Below, piece after piece: positions 1 through 8,572 of a DNA stretch of 64,000 nucleotides. A model generated the notes under the pieces. The model made no database searches. It was not told where the DNA came from and saw only the letters and a list, made by a program, of their open reading frames with translations. The first letter of the stretch is position 1, and each line of letters starts with the position of its first letter. The stretch is taken from NCBI RefSeq assembly GCF_000013765.1, contig NC_007954.1:3038001-3102000 (forward strand). Direction: 5' to 3'. Position numbers and translations under genes: made by a program. This DNA comes from Shewanella denitrificans OS217. GTDB taxonomy: Bacteria; Pseudomonadota; Gammaproteobacteria; Enterobacterales; Shewanellaceae.

Positions 1-82
1 TATCAACATTTGTGTTGTCAGCTTTAACCCTGACTTTCACATTGGCATCGACTACGCGTTTTACTGGCACCAATACTTTCAT
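1..82 (-). CDS. etfB: Electron transfer flavoprotein beta subunit, N-terminal fragment
   Basis: The complement, read from the ATG at 82, begins MKVLVPVKRVVDANVKVRVK, which is the conserved N-terminus of bacterial EtfB. About 27 codons lie in the window; the rest is beyond base 1. EtfB pairs with EtfA to carry electrons from acyl-CoA and other flavin dehydrogenases to the quinone pool through ETF:quinone oxidoreductase. The gene faces away from hns, and a long gap containing an 18-bp palindrome lies upstream. The assignment rests on the start sequence only, but that sequence is distinctive. Confidence 0.88.
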   Translation of the reverse strand, partial: MKVLVPVKRVVDANVKVRVKADNTNVD

Positions 83-970
83 AGGGCTTCCTTCTACACC
101 TTCAATGTATGTGGGTTGAGCATTGGTGAACCCAATGCAAGATAGGCCAACTTTACGTCCTGTTGACGTTAACGTCAACCGGTGTTAAACAAGCGTTTGC
201 ATTTTTTGCGCGCTCTGTTCACAAAAGTCACCCTAAAGTGTGATGAAAATCATATGAAATACCCAATTTTATAACTTATGGGTAATTATCTTTATTTAAT
301 TTTCAATTAATATGTAATTTGATTTGATTATAAATATTTTAGTTTCTATCATTAAGTTTACGAAAGCATATTCGTTTGTGAACATCATTGCTAATTTATA
401 GATTTGACGACAGATTGAGCTAACACTTAGTACTTATGCTTAGCATTTGTGTTGAGTAGTTAAAATATGAACGTTAGAAGTGAACACTTAACGCACTAAC
501 GCGAGATAAACATAGTACATCATCAGATAGCGCTATTTTTCTAAAAGACAGTATTGGGTTGTTATGACAACACTGACAGACTAAAGAGAATATGATTAAT
601 CATCATTAATATTTAGTTTGGCGAAAATACATAAGCACTTACGACTTAGTTCATAAGGGTTGAGTTTTAAAGAAAGATAGCCCATCAATGATGTTTCTTT
701 GATTTTTAATGTGTTATGTCATTACATTTAGCATCCTGTAAGCTATGCGACACTAAATGTAACAACTTAAGTTCATGGCATTTACATTGTCTTTTCATTT
801 GACTGCCTATTCATGTTGAAATAAATCTAAGTTGATTAGCTGTTTAAATGGATTTCTTTGACTATATTACTTATCAGGCTTAAGTCAGTAGTGAGATTTC
901 TTAAACTAATTCACCTGCAATATGCTAAATAGACCATTACTTTACACTCTAGATTAGGATGAACACAGAT
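83..970. other. Long AT-rich intergenic region between etfB and hns
   Basis: Almost 890 bases hold no convincing reading frame on either strand. The stretch is markedly AT-rich. Apart from the etfB palindrome it contains an ATGATTAATCAT palindrome at 592-603 and a 10-bp inverted repeat, TTACATTTAG at 722-731 with its complement at 753-762, without a T-run. Long curved AT-rich leaders are usual upstream of hns and fit autoregulation by H-NS, but no promoter can be assigned with confidence. Confidence 0.5.
162..179. promoter_or_regulatory. Perfect 18-bp palindrome upstream of etfB
   Basis: GTTGACGTTAACGTCAAC is a perfect inverted repeat about 80 bp upstream of the etfB start. Its position and symmetry suggest an operator. 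The core TTGACGTNAACGTCAA resembles, from memory, the motif reported for LiuR, a MerR-family regulator of branched-chain amino acid catabolism in Shewanella and relatives whose regulon includes ETF genes. The palindrome is observed; the regulator is inferred. Confidence 0.55.
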
Positions 971-1378
971 ATGAGCGATTTTTTAAATATTCTAACTCAC
1001 GGACGCCGCTTTAAAGCTGCAGTGAAAGAACTAGCCCTAACCGACTTACGTGATTTAGCCGTTAAGCTAGAGAAGATCATCACTGAACGTGAAGCCGAAG
1101 AAAAAGCAGAATCTGCAGCTAATGCTGAGCGTAATGCAAAGATTGCTGAAATTTTGGCTCAAATCGAAAACAATGGTTTATCGATTAATGATTTAGGTGA
1201 TGTTGCCGTAGCGAAAACACCGGCTAAGAAACGTGCTCCACGTCCTGCTAAATATCAAATTACCGTTGATGGCGAACAGATCCAATGGACAGGCCAAGGT
1301 CGTATGCCAACGGTATTTAAAACTCAGCTAGAAAAAGGCAAAAAAATGGAAGATTTCTTAATTCCTGGCATGGAATAA
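971..1378 (+). CDS. hns: H-NS family nucleoid-associated DNA-binding protein
   Basis: This 135-residue protein has the H-NS layout. An alpha-helical, coiled-coil oligomerisation region fills the first 75 residues or so (MSDFLNILTHGRRFKAAVKE, then an EAEEKAESAANAE stretch). A lysine/alanine-rich linker (KTPAKKRAPRPAK) follows, then the C-terminal DNA-binding domain with the signature WTGQGRMP. It should silence AT-rich and acquired genes by coating DNA. I prefer the ATG at 971 over the one at 959: an AGGA sits 11 bases before 971 but overlaps the upstream ATG, and MSDFLN is the family start. A clear terminator follows, so the gene is monocistronic. Confidence 0.93.
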   Translation: MSDFLNILTHGRRFKAAVKELALTDLRDLAVKLEKIITEREAEEKAESAANAERNAKIAEILAQIENNGLSINDLGDVAVAKTPAKKRAPRPAKYQITVDGEQIQWTGQGRMPTVFKTQLEKGKKMEDFLIPGME

Positions 1379-1426
1379 GTTTTCCCCCACCTTCTGCCGT
1401 GACAAACACACGGCCTAGCTCAGAAA

Positions 1427-1452
1427 AGCCTGTATTAATACAGGCTTTTTTA
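1427..1452 (+). terminator. Intrinsic terminator of hns
   Basis: AGCCTGTAT pairs with ATACAGGCT around a two-base TA, a 9-bp perfect stem followed by a run of six T. It lies about 50 bases after the hns stop codon. Confidence 0.9.
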
Positions 1453-1536
1453 TTTTCATCCTTTATCAAGCTAAGACTTTCTCAAGCTTTTCAGACAAGG
1501 TAAACTAAGGCTTCACTCCTCTTTCAGGCTAGATTT

Positions 1537-1929
1537 ATGTCTTTTATCTCTCTACGCAATTTAAGTTGCGGCGCTGTCACCTTATTAATCACCGCCTGTG
1601 CGGGTGATTATGGCTTTAAAAGCAATTTAGACCCTAAAGCTATTAATGATTATTTTAAACCCAGCGAAGTCACTGTTTTCGATGCGAACTCTAGTCCTAG
1701 TGCGCCTTTTAAGCGCCTAAAACTTGTCAGCGGTGAAACCTGTCAGATTAAAGAAAATGATGCTCCTGCATCGATTGCTGACGCTAGGACCTTAGCCAGA
1801 CGAGCAGCGGCCGATCTTGGTGCTAACGGAATTATTATCCAGAGTTGTCAACTTATTGAAGTGCCAGAACAAGATTGTGTTAGCCGTGCCTTATGTGTCG
1901 CGCAAGCCATCAAAATAAATCAGCAATAA
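1537..1929 (+). CDS. rcsF: RcsF-like outer membrane lipoprotein
   Basis: The protein has 130 residues. The N-terminus has a short hydrophobic signal ending in a lipobox, LLITAC, so Cys21 would be lipidated. The body matches RcsF: VSGETCQ, DAPASIADAR, LGANGIIIQSC, DCVSRALC and AQAIKI. This gives the four cysteines that form the two disulfides of the family. In enterobacteria RcsF is the outer-membrane sensor of envelope stress that feeds the Rcs phosphorelay. The neighbours trmO and proS are the same as in E. coli, which supports orthology. Whether this organism has RcsBCD is not visible here, so the signalling partner is open. Confidence 0.88.
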   Translation: MSFISLRNLSCGAVTLLITACAGDYGFKSNLDPKAINDYFKPSEVTVFDANSSPSAPFKRLKLVSGETCQIKENDAPASIADARTLARRAAADLGANGIIIQSCQLIEVPEQDCVSRALCVAQAIKINQQ

Positions 1930-1956
1930 TAGCCTTTGGGTATCAAGCTTAATCTT

Positions 1957-2754
1957 ATGACGGATATAAACTCAGTACCAAATACGGTCAAGATTGCACA
2001 CAAAGAACCCGTATTTAGTAATACCATTAACGCTGTCGCTATTTGCCGCAGCCCCTACAAACAAAAGTTTGGTATTCCACGGCAACCTGGGTTAGTTAAT
2101 GCAAAGGGTTATATTGAATTAACCTCTGAGGTGAACCACTTAGATGCCGTGCGTGGTATTGAGCAGTACTCCCATTTATGGCTATTATTTTGCTTCCATG
2201 AAAATTTATCCCAAGGCTGGAAAACCACAGTCAGGCCACCGCGTTTAGGCGGCAACGAAAAGTTAGGCGTATTTGCTACCCGCTCCACCTTCAGGCCCAA
2301 TGGCATAGGCCAATCTGTGGTGCGCCTTCATGGTGTAGTGCAACGCAAAGGTAAAATATGTTTAGAAATTTCTGGCATGGACTTACTGGACGGCACGCCT
2401 ATTATCGATATTAAGCCTTATATCCCCTTCTCCGATGCCATTTTTGACGCCCGCGGCGGCATTGCCCAAGATGCGCCAGAGCTTATCCCGGTAAGCTTTT
2501 CTTCACTTGCCGCTAATCAGCTTGCACATTTAGGTGCTCAATCCCAGTACGCCGAACTTGAAAGTCTCATCATCGGGGTGTTATCCCAAGACCCTCGCCC
2601 TGCTTACAAAAAAACTAAGCTAGACGCTAAACTATATCAAGTAGCCCTGTATGATTTAGATATTTTCTGGCACCTAGTTGACGATAAAATTGAAGTCATA
2701 GAGCTTAAACCCACACGCTTAGGTAAAAGTGAGCCTGATAATGGAAAAGCCTGA
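1957..2754 (+). CDS. trmO: tRNA (adenine(37)-N6)-methyltransferase TrmO (TsaA/YaeB family)
   Basis: About 265 residues. TrmO uses S-adenosylmethionine to methylate N6 of threonylcarbamoyladenosine at position 37 of certain threonine tRNAs. Family motifs are plain: RSPYKQKFGIPRQPGL near the N-terminus, FRPNGIG, and DGTPIIDIKPYIPFSDA. A C-terminal domain with DPRPAYKK follows. I start at ATG 1957; a TTG at 1936 would add seven residues but has no better ribosome site. It lies downstream of rcsF and overlaps the following acetyltransferase gene by 14 bases, indicating translational coupling. Confidence 0.92.
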   Translation: MTDINSVPNTVKIAHKEPVFSNTINAVAICRSPYKQKFGIPRQPGLVNAKGYIELTSEVNHLDAVRGIEQYSHLWLLFCFHENLSQGWKTTVRPPRLGGNEKLGVFATRSTFRPNGIGQSVVRLHGVVQRKGKICLEISGMDLLDGTPIIDIKPYIPFSDAIFDARGGIAQDAPELIPVSFSSLAANQLAHLGAQSQYAELESLIIGVLSQDPRPAYKKTKLDAKLYQVALYDLDIFWHLVDDKIEVIELKPTRLGKSEPDNGKA

Positions 2755-3355
2755 TTACCAAGCTCAACACAAACAGCGATTATCATGGATGCCTTGGCTG
2801 TATTTCTCATTAAAAGATAAGCACTTAGTTTGGGCCAAGCCTTGGCAAGACCAAATACAGTCAACACTTAAACAATTAGAAACTGTCCACATAGGTGAGC
2901 GATGCTTTATTGCCCCTGAAGCTAAATTGTTCGCAGAACCCGGACGAGATATCCATATAGGCAACTTGTGCATGATAGCCGCCGATGTGTTTATCCACGG
3001 CCCAATTACCTTAGGTGATGAAGTGGCTATTAATCATGGCTGTAGCTTAGATGGAGGCCGAGCAGGAATAACCATAGGCAAACAAACACGCATTGCCAAT
3101 AATGTCACCATCTATGCCTTTAATCATGGCATGGCTATGGGCAATCCCATCTATCAACAAACCGTGTCATCCAATGGCATAGTCATAGGTGAGGATGTGT
3201 GGATTGGTGCCCAAGCAGGCATAGTGGACGGCGTTACCATAGGCAATCATGCTGTGGTTGGTATGGGGGCGATTGTGACAAAAAACGTGGCCGATTTTGC
3301 CATCGTTGCCGGTAATCCTGCCCGGGTCATAGGCGATAGGCGAGATAAAACATAA
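2741..3355 (+). CDS. Hexapeptide-repeat acyltransferase (WcaF/Maa-like, left-handed beta helix)
   Basis: A protein of about 204 residues. After a 50-residue lead, isoleucine-rich hexapeptide repeats run from about residue 50 to the end (VHIGERCFIAPEAKL, ITLGDEVAINHGCSLDGG, ITIGKQTRIANNVTIYAFNH, IVIGEDVWIGAQAGIVDG, GNPARVIG). This is the left-handed parallel beta-helix of O-acetyltransferases such as maltose or galactoside acetyltransferase. The acceptor is unknown. The conserved YAFNH histidine fits the catalytic residue of the fold. The ATG at 2741 lies inside the end of trmO. Transfer of an acetyl group from acetyl-CoA is likely, the substrate is not deducible. Confidence 0.82.
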   Translation: MEKPDYQAQHKQRLSWMPWLYFSLKDKHLVWAKPWQDQIQSTLKQLETVHIGERCFIAPEAKLFAEPGRDIHIGNLCMIAADVFIHGPITLGDEVAINHGCSLDGGRAGITIGKQTRIANNVTIYAFNHGMAMGNPIYQQTVSSNGIVIGEDVWIGAQAGIVDGVTIGNHAVVGMGAIVTKNVADFAIVAGNPARVIGDRRDKT

Positions 3356-3468
3356 CCCCATAGCTCATCCCCTTCTATTTGTGTACTCATCCCTTTAATT
3401 ATCAGGTGACATCATCCCACTAGCTGCTAAAATGGCGCTCATTCATAGCTACTAATTGGACATTGGGA

Positions 3469-5184
3469 ATGCGAGTTAGCAAGTACCTGCTTTCAACACA
3501 AAAAGAAACACCTGCAAATGCAGAGGTGATAAGTCATCAGTTAATGCTGCGTGCGGGTATGATCCGCCGTAATGCTTCGGGTCTTTACAGCTGGTTGCCG
3601 TCTGGTTTACGTGTTTTACGTAAAGTTGAAGCTATCGTGCGTGAAGAAATGAACAAGGCTGGCGCCATCGAAATTCTGATGCCCCTAGTTCAACCTGCTG
3701 ACTTATGGATTGAAACGGGTCGCTGGGAAAAGTTTGGTCCTGAACTGCTGCGCTTCCAAGACAGACACAATCGTGATTTTGTCCTTGGCCCGACCCATGA
3801 AGAAGTGATCACAGATCTTGTGCGTAAAGAAGTCAGCTCATATAAGCAGCTGCCTTTAAGCCTGTATCAAATCCAAACCAAGTTTCGCGATGAAGTGCGC
3901 CCACGTTTTGGCGTAATGCGTGCCCGTGAATTCTTAATGAAAGATGCCTACTCGTTCCATTTAGATCAAGGCACCATGGATGAAACTTATCAGGCAATGT
4001 TCACGGCCTATAACAATATTTTCACTCGTATGGGACTTGCATTCCGCCCTGTACTTGCTGACACAGGTTCAATTGGTGGCAGTCTTTCCCACGAATTCCA
4101 CGTGCTTGCCAACAGCGGTGAAGACTTAATCGCTTACTCGACCGGTAGCGATTATGCCGCCAACATAGAGAAAGCAGAAGCGGCAATACCAACACAGTCT
4201 CGGCTGGCGCCATCTCAAGCGATGAGCACTATCGATACCCCTAATGCTAAGACCATCGCCGAGTTAGTCGAGCAGTTCGATTTAAGCATCACTAGCACGG
4301 TTAAGACTTTAATCGTTAAAGGGGCGACTGAAGAGCAGCCACTTATCGCCTTAGTCATTCGCGGTGACCACGAGCTTAATGAAGTTAAAGCCGACAAGAT
4401 TGACTTAGTGGCCTCACCACTGGAGTTTGCATCAGAAGCCGAAATACGTGCTGCCATTGGCGCAGGTCCAGGTTCAATCGGCCCTGTTGGTTTGAATATT
4501 CCAGTGTTTATCGATCACAGTGTCAGCGTTATGAGTGATTTTGCCGCTGGTGCTAACCAAGATGATAAACATTTTATTGGTATCAACTGGGAGCGCGATT
4601 TACCACTGGCAACGGCTGCTGACATCCGTAACGTTGTCGAAGGTGAAGCCACCCCTGATGGTTTAGGCACTTATGCTATGGCTCGCGGTATTGAAGTGGG
4701 TCATATTTTCCAGCTTGGCACCAATTACTCAAAAGCCATGAACGCCACAGTATTGGATGAGAACGGAAAATCTCAAGTGATGCTCATGGGCTGTTACGGT
4801 GTCGGCGTTAGCCGCATAGTGGCAGCAGCGATTGAGCAAAACCACGATGATAGAGGCATAATGCTGCCTGAAGCCTTAGCCCCTTTCACTGTGGGCATAT
4901 TGCCGATGAACATGCACAAGTCTCATCGAGTGGCTGACATTGCAGAGAAGCTTTATCAAGACCTAAATGACGCCGGTATCGAAGTGTTACTCGATGACCG
5001 TAAAGAGCGTCCTGGGGTGATGTTTGCCGATATGGAACTGATTGGCTTACCGCATGTGGTCGTCATTGGCGATCGCAACATAGATGCTGGCGTATTTGAA
5101 TATAAAAACCGCCGCACAGGTGAGAAGCAAGATATTCCATTAGATCAAATTGTCGACTTTCTTAAATCTTCATTAAAAGCTTAA
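3469..5184 (+). CDS. proS: Prolyl-tRNA synthetase (bacterial type)
   Basis: This 571-residue protein charges tRNA-Pro with proline in the cytoplasm. It follows E. coli ProS nearly residue for residue: [20 protein letters not shown] at the start, class II motif 2 with [17 protein letters not shown], the inserted YbaK-like editing domain at about 220-405 ([15 protein letters not shown]), motif 3 with GCYGVGVSR, and a C-terminal anticodon-binding domain. The ATG at 3469 gives the family start; the TTG two codons earlier is less likely. It follows the rcsF-trmO cluster, as in enterobacteria, and ends at a strong terminator. Confidence 0.97.
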
Positions 5185-5238
5185 CCTTAAAAAGGTAAGT
5201 TTAAAGAAAGGGCTAATAATATGTTAAGCCTTTAACGT

Positions 5239-5286
5239 AAAAGCCGCCAAACTTTAGGATTTTGCTAAGTTTGAGCGGCTTTTTTA
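5239..5286 (+). terminator. Intrinsic terminator of proS
   Basis: AAAGCCGC pairs with GCGGCTTT, and the stem continues through AAACTTTAG and CTAAGTTT with one bulge. A run of T follows. It is long and stable and lies about 55 bases after proS. Confidence 0.88.
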
Positions 5287-5354
5287 TTATCTGAATTCTG
5301 GTTTAACTCAACATAATGGCTTATCCAGTAGCCCCCATATCCTAGTAGCTTAAA

Positions 5355-6719
5355 TTATTCAGTCGCCTGGATAAAAATATCTATCTCTAACCCTTGATCT
5401 ATGTCTGAGAGTAATACCAGACGCCCACCTAAGGTTTTATTCACTAAGTTAAACACTATCGACATTCCAAGTCCTGTCCCGCCTTCGTTTCTAGCAGTAG
5501 TAAAAAAAGGTTCGAATATTTTATCTTTCACTTCAGGGGTTAAGCCCTTGCCGTTATCTTTATAATACATTTTAATTTCATCACCACAGCGTTCAGCACC
5601 TAAGACTATCTGTTTGTCGCCAATAAAACTGACTGGATACGCATGGCGAAAACAATTGGAAACTAAGTTTGTGAAAATTTGTGCTATGGCACCAGGGTAG
5701 GATTCAACAAAAATATCATCAGTAATATTTATATCTAATCGAATATTGTGCTTTCGAGTCAATGGCCTAAGGGGACTTGAGATCTGTTCTAAATAATGGG
5801 ATAAATTAAAACGCTCTTTCTCTAAGGTCAGTTGATCTGCTGCGGTACGCTTAAAGTTATGCACCAACTCAGCGGCCCGTGAAAGGTTGCGATCAATCAA
5901 TTGCAAGCCATCAGATAAGGTATCGATGAAAGCCACAAAGTCTTCTTCATCAAGCTCATTACTAGAAAAACGCTTCTTAAGTAAATTAAGCTCATCGATA
6001 CAATGGCTCACTGAGGTGACCGCTATACCGAGGGGGGTATTCACTTCATGAGCGACACCGGCGACTAGGCTACCTAAAGCCGCCATTTTCTCACTTTCGA
6101 GTAAAGTCGACTGAGTGACGTGTAAGTTATTTAACGCTTCATTCAAGGCCTGAGTGCGCAGAGTCACTTGAGCTTCAAGTTCTGCATTAATCTGAGTGAG
6201 TTTCTGTTGATAAGTGAGCGTTTGCTTTGCGCCCAACACCCTGCCAAAAACGCCCGCTAATGCACAAACAAAGTCTTCATCGTCCAAACTCCAGGGCTTA
6301 ACTAGCGATGTTTGCTCTGCTATTAATACCCCAACCATCTCACCATGATGACGGATAGGGCTGGCAATGAGGCTAGTGATATCATTGGGGATAAGGTAAG
6401 CGTCTAAAAACTCAGAATGAATATAGTCATCTTCTTCACGATGAATAACGAGATTTAGCTCCTTATCGAGTGCATTAAAAAATACCGGAAAACCTGAGCG
6501 TTGCAGGCTAATATTGGCAATCGTCTGTTTCGCTTCTTTAAGCAGGTAACTTTTTAATTGCTGCTTATCTTCACTCAGTAGCCAAATGCCCGCTCGGCTA
6601 ATCGTTAAGCCTTTAGTGATGGCGTTAACAATCAGCTCAGAAGCCACGGTCAAATCGCCATCATCAATTACGGGCGACTTATTAATTTCAAATAATAAAT
6701 TTTTTAATTCAATATCCAT
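5355..6719 (-). CDS. GAF-domain sensor histidine kinase
   Basis: A soluble kinase of 454 residues. A GAF domain fills residues 1-160, a coiled coil follows (about 165-210), then a HisKA domain with the phosphoacceptor His224 in GVAHEVNTPLG. The ATPase domain has its N box at NLVSNCFRHAY (about 351-361), G1 DNGKGL and G2 GGTGLGMSI. No membrane segment is visible, so the signal is cytoplasmic. The gene starts six bases after the stop codon of the HD-GYP response regulator. The two are surely one operon and probably a cognate pair, with the kinase phosphorylating the REC domain of the regulator. Confidence 0.9.
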   Translation of the reverse strand: MDIELKNLLFEINKSPVIDDGDLTVASELIVNAITKGLTISRAGIWLLSEDKQQLKSYLLKEAKQTIANISLQRSGFPVFFNALDKELNLVIHREEDDYIHSEFLDAYLIPNDITSLIASPIRHHGEMVGVLIAEQTSLVKPWSLDDEDFVCALAGVFGRVLGAKQTLTYQQKLTQINAELEAQVTLRTQALNEALNNLHVTQSTLLESEKMAALGSLVAGVAHEVNTPLGIAVTSVSHCIDELNLLKKRFSSNELDEEDFVAFIDTLSDGLQLIDRNLSRAAELVHNFKRTAADQLTLEKERFNLSHYLEQISSPLRPLTRKHNIRLDINITDDIFVESYPGAIAQIFTNLVSNCFRHAYPVSFIGDKQIVLGAERCGDEIKMYYKDNGKGLTPEVKDKIFEPFFTTARNEGGTGLGMSIVFNLVNKTLGGRLVLLSDIDQGLEIDIFIQATE

Positions 6720-6725
6720 GAAACA

Positions 6726-8273
6726 TCACTCCACCGATTTCTCATCGGGGAAATCCTTGTGAATGGCCGAAAGCTTGTCCATTAAGTGCAAACATGCACC
6801 ACAAAGTGTGGGATCAAATTGCTTGCCCGACTGCGCTATAATGTAGTCCCTTACCTTTTCAACAGGCCAAGCCTCTTTGTAGCTGCGCTTTGACAATAAC
6901 GCATCAATCACATCGACGATGGCCATGATCCGCCCTTCTATGGGGCTTTCATCGCCCACTAATCCTCTTGGGTAACCTGTGCCATCCCAACGTTCGTGGT
7001 GAGTGTGAGCAATTCTTGCTCCCATTTTAGCGATAATGCGATTTGATCCTGCCAGCAACCTATATCCTTTCTCTGCATGGGTTTTCATTATTTCCCACTC
7101 TGCCTCGTCAAGCTTACCCGGCTTATGCAATATGCTCTCTGGAATGCCAATTTTCCCCACATCATGCAAAGGCGCTGCATAGCGAATGGTCTCAATAAAA
7201 CTTTCACCCAATTGCAAATGTGTGGCAAGCATCTCACTCATCATGGCCACTCTGCGCACATGTGCCCCAGTCTCTTTGCTACGCTGCTCTATTGCATCAC
7301 CTATGATGAGGATCAGCTCTTTTTGAGTCTGTTGTATGTTTTCTTTACCCGCCAAATTCTCAAAGGTTAAGCTTACATTAGCCGCAAACAGTTCTAAAAT
7401 ACGCACTTGAAGTGTTGTCAGTGCAGTATTGTGTTCCAAATACAGAATACTGGTGACATCTTGGCCAAACTGATAAAAACCAACATAAATATTGTCATTG
7501 ATTATTGATGTCTTAAGGGCGATGGCTTCGATAATGTATTCTTTTACATCGGCAGGTAAGGATTCAACATTCTCTATCTCCTTATAACTCACCATGTCGC
7601 CGGTAGCAGCAAGTAAGGTCATTTGAGTATCTAAGTATAAATCTTGGTGATAACTGGCTAAATACAATGCTGAGGTGTCTAGATTCAAGAGTTGCAGTGT
7701 CTGTTCCAGTACTGCACTACCAAAATGGTGCAAGGTGTGACTCTTAAGCACTGAACTTGACGCTGAAATAACCCGCTCCATGCCTTTTTGGCTTTGTTCA
7801 ATGATTTTGATATCACGGTAAGATCGCAGTGAGGTGTAAACGCAGGATTTTAACTTGGCAGCGGTGAGCTCTGTTTTTGCTTTATAATCGTTAATATCGT
7901 ATTCACGAATAACTTGCTCTTCTGGGGCACTGCCTGGCTGGCCTGTGCGAAGAATGATCCTAGTGCAGTGGTTATCTAATTCGTTACGGATTTTATGGAC
8001 TAATTCTAACCCCGCCTGATCGCTCTCCATCACTACATCGATAAAGGCGAGCGCGATATCGGTTTCGTCACGCATTAGCGCAAAGCCCTCCTCTGCGCTG
8101 TAACAGGAATAAAATTTAAGGCTTTTACCTTCAAAGTTGAAACTATTCAAGGCGAACTTAGTGACATCGTGAATGCCAGGTTCATCGTCAATAATAACCA
8201 CTTTCCAATATTGGCTCGCATCGGCCTTGTCATCTTTCTTAGGGCTAGTTGATGATTGTTTAAATAATGCCAC
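6726..8273 (-). CDS. Response regulator with DUF3369-like middle and HD-GYP output domain
   Basis: 515 residues. REC domain at about 24-145 with acidic pair D29/D30 and phosphoacceptor D79 (AFIDVVM). A GAF-like DUF3369 region follows at about 165-310, then a full HD-GYP domain with HDVGK at 370-374 and HHERWDGTGYP at 425-435. HD-GYP proteins with these residues hydrolyse cyclic-di-GMP, so phosphorylation by the kinase encoded six bases downstream probably switches c-di-GMP breakdown. The start is GTG at 8273, with AGGA about 11 bases before it; no upstream ATG in frame fits the REC start better. Confidence 0.9.
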   Translation of the reverse strand: MALFKQSSTSPKKDDKADASQYWKVVIIDDEPGIHDVTKFALNSFNFEGKSLKFYSCYSAEEGFALMRDETDIALAFIDVVMESDQAGLELVHKIRNELDNHCTRIILRTGQPGSAPEEQVIREYDINDYKAKTELTAAKLKSCVYTSLRSYRDIKIIEQSQKGMERVISASSSVLKSHTLHHFGSAVLEQTLQLLNLDTSALYLASYHQDLYLDTQMTLLAATGDMVSYKEIENVESLPADVKEYIIEAIALKTSIINDNIYVGFYQFGQDVTSILYLEHNTALTTLQVRILELFAANVSLTFENLAGKENIQQTQKELILIIGDAIEQRSKETGAHVRRVAMMSEMLATHLQLGESFIETIRYAAPLHDVGKIGIPESILHKPGKLDEAEWEIMKTHAEKGYRLLAGSNRIIAKMGARIAHTHHERWDGTGYPRGLVGDESPIEGRIMAIVDVIDALLSKRSYKEAWPVEKVRDYIIAQSGKQFDPTLCGACLHLMDKLSAIHKDFPDEKSVE

Positions 8274-8572
8274 TCAGTGATCCTTTTTCTCTGCCTATGC
8301 CAAAAGTGGGTATTTTCTGTGTCTGTGAATAATTCTAGTCTATAGCTTTCATACTTGATGGAATTTATCTTCAGCAATAGTCTTGTTTGATATTGAAAAT
8401 TTAGCTTATTATCCAAGTAACATAAATAAAACATCAACTATGCCGTCAGTTAAAAATAGCTTACCTTTGCGACAAAATGCGCTAAACCATGACAAGGCCA
8501 ATCAATAATAACCTGGTGATGTCATCAATGTTGAATAAGGTATGCTAAGGCGACATAAAGTGAGGATTTTCA

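Noticed and set aside
592..603. ATGATTAATCAT palindrome as a Fur-type site
   Set aside because: It is far shorter than a Fur box and no iron gene adjoins it.
8147..8437. Minus-strand frame crossing the start of the HD-GYP regulator
   Set aside because: It overlaps the REC domain in another frame and shows no domain; the DNA is better read as promoter plus gene start.
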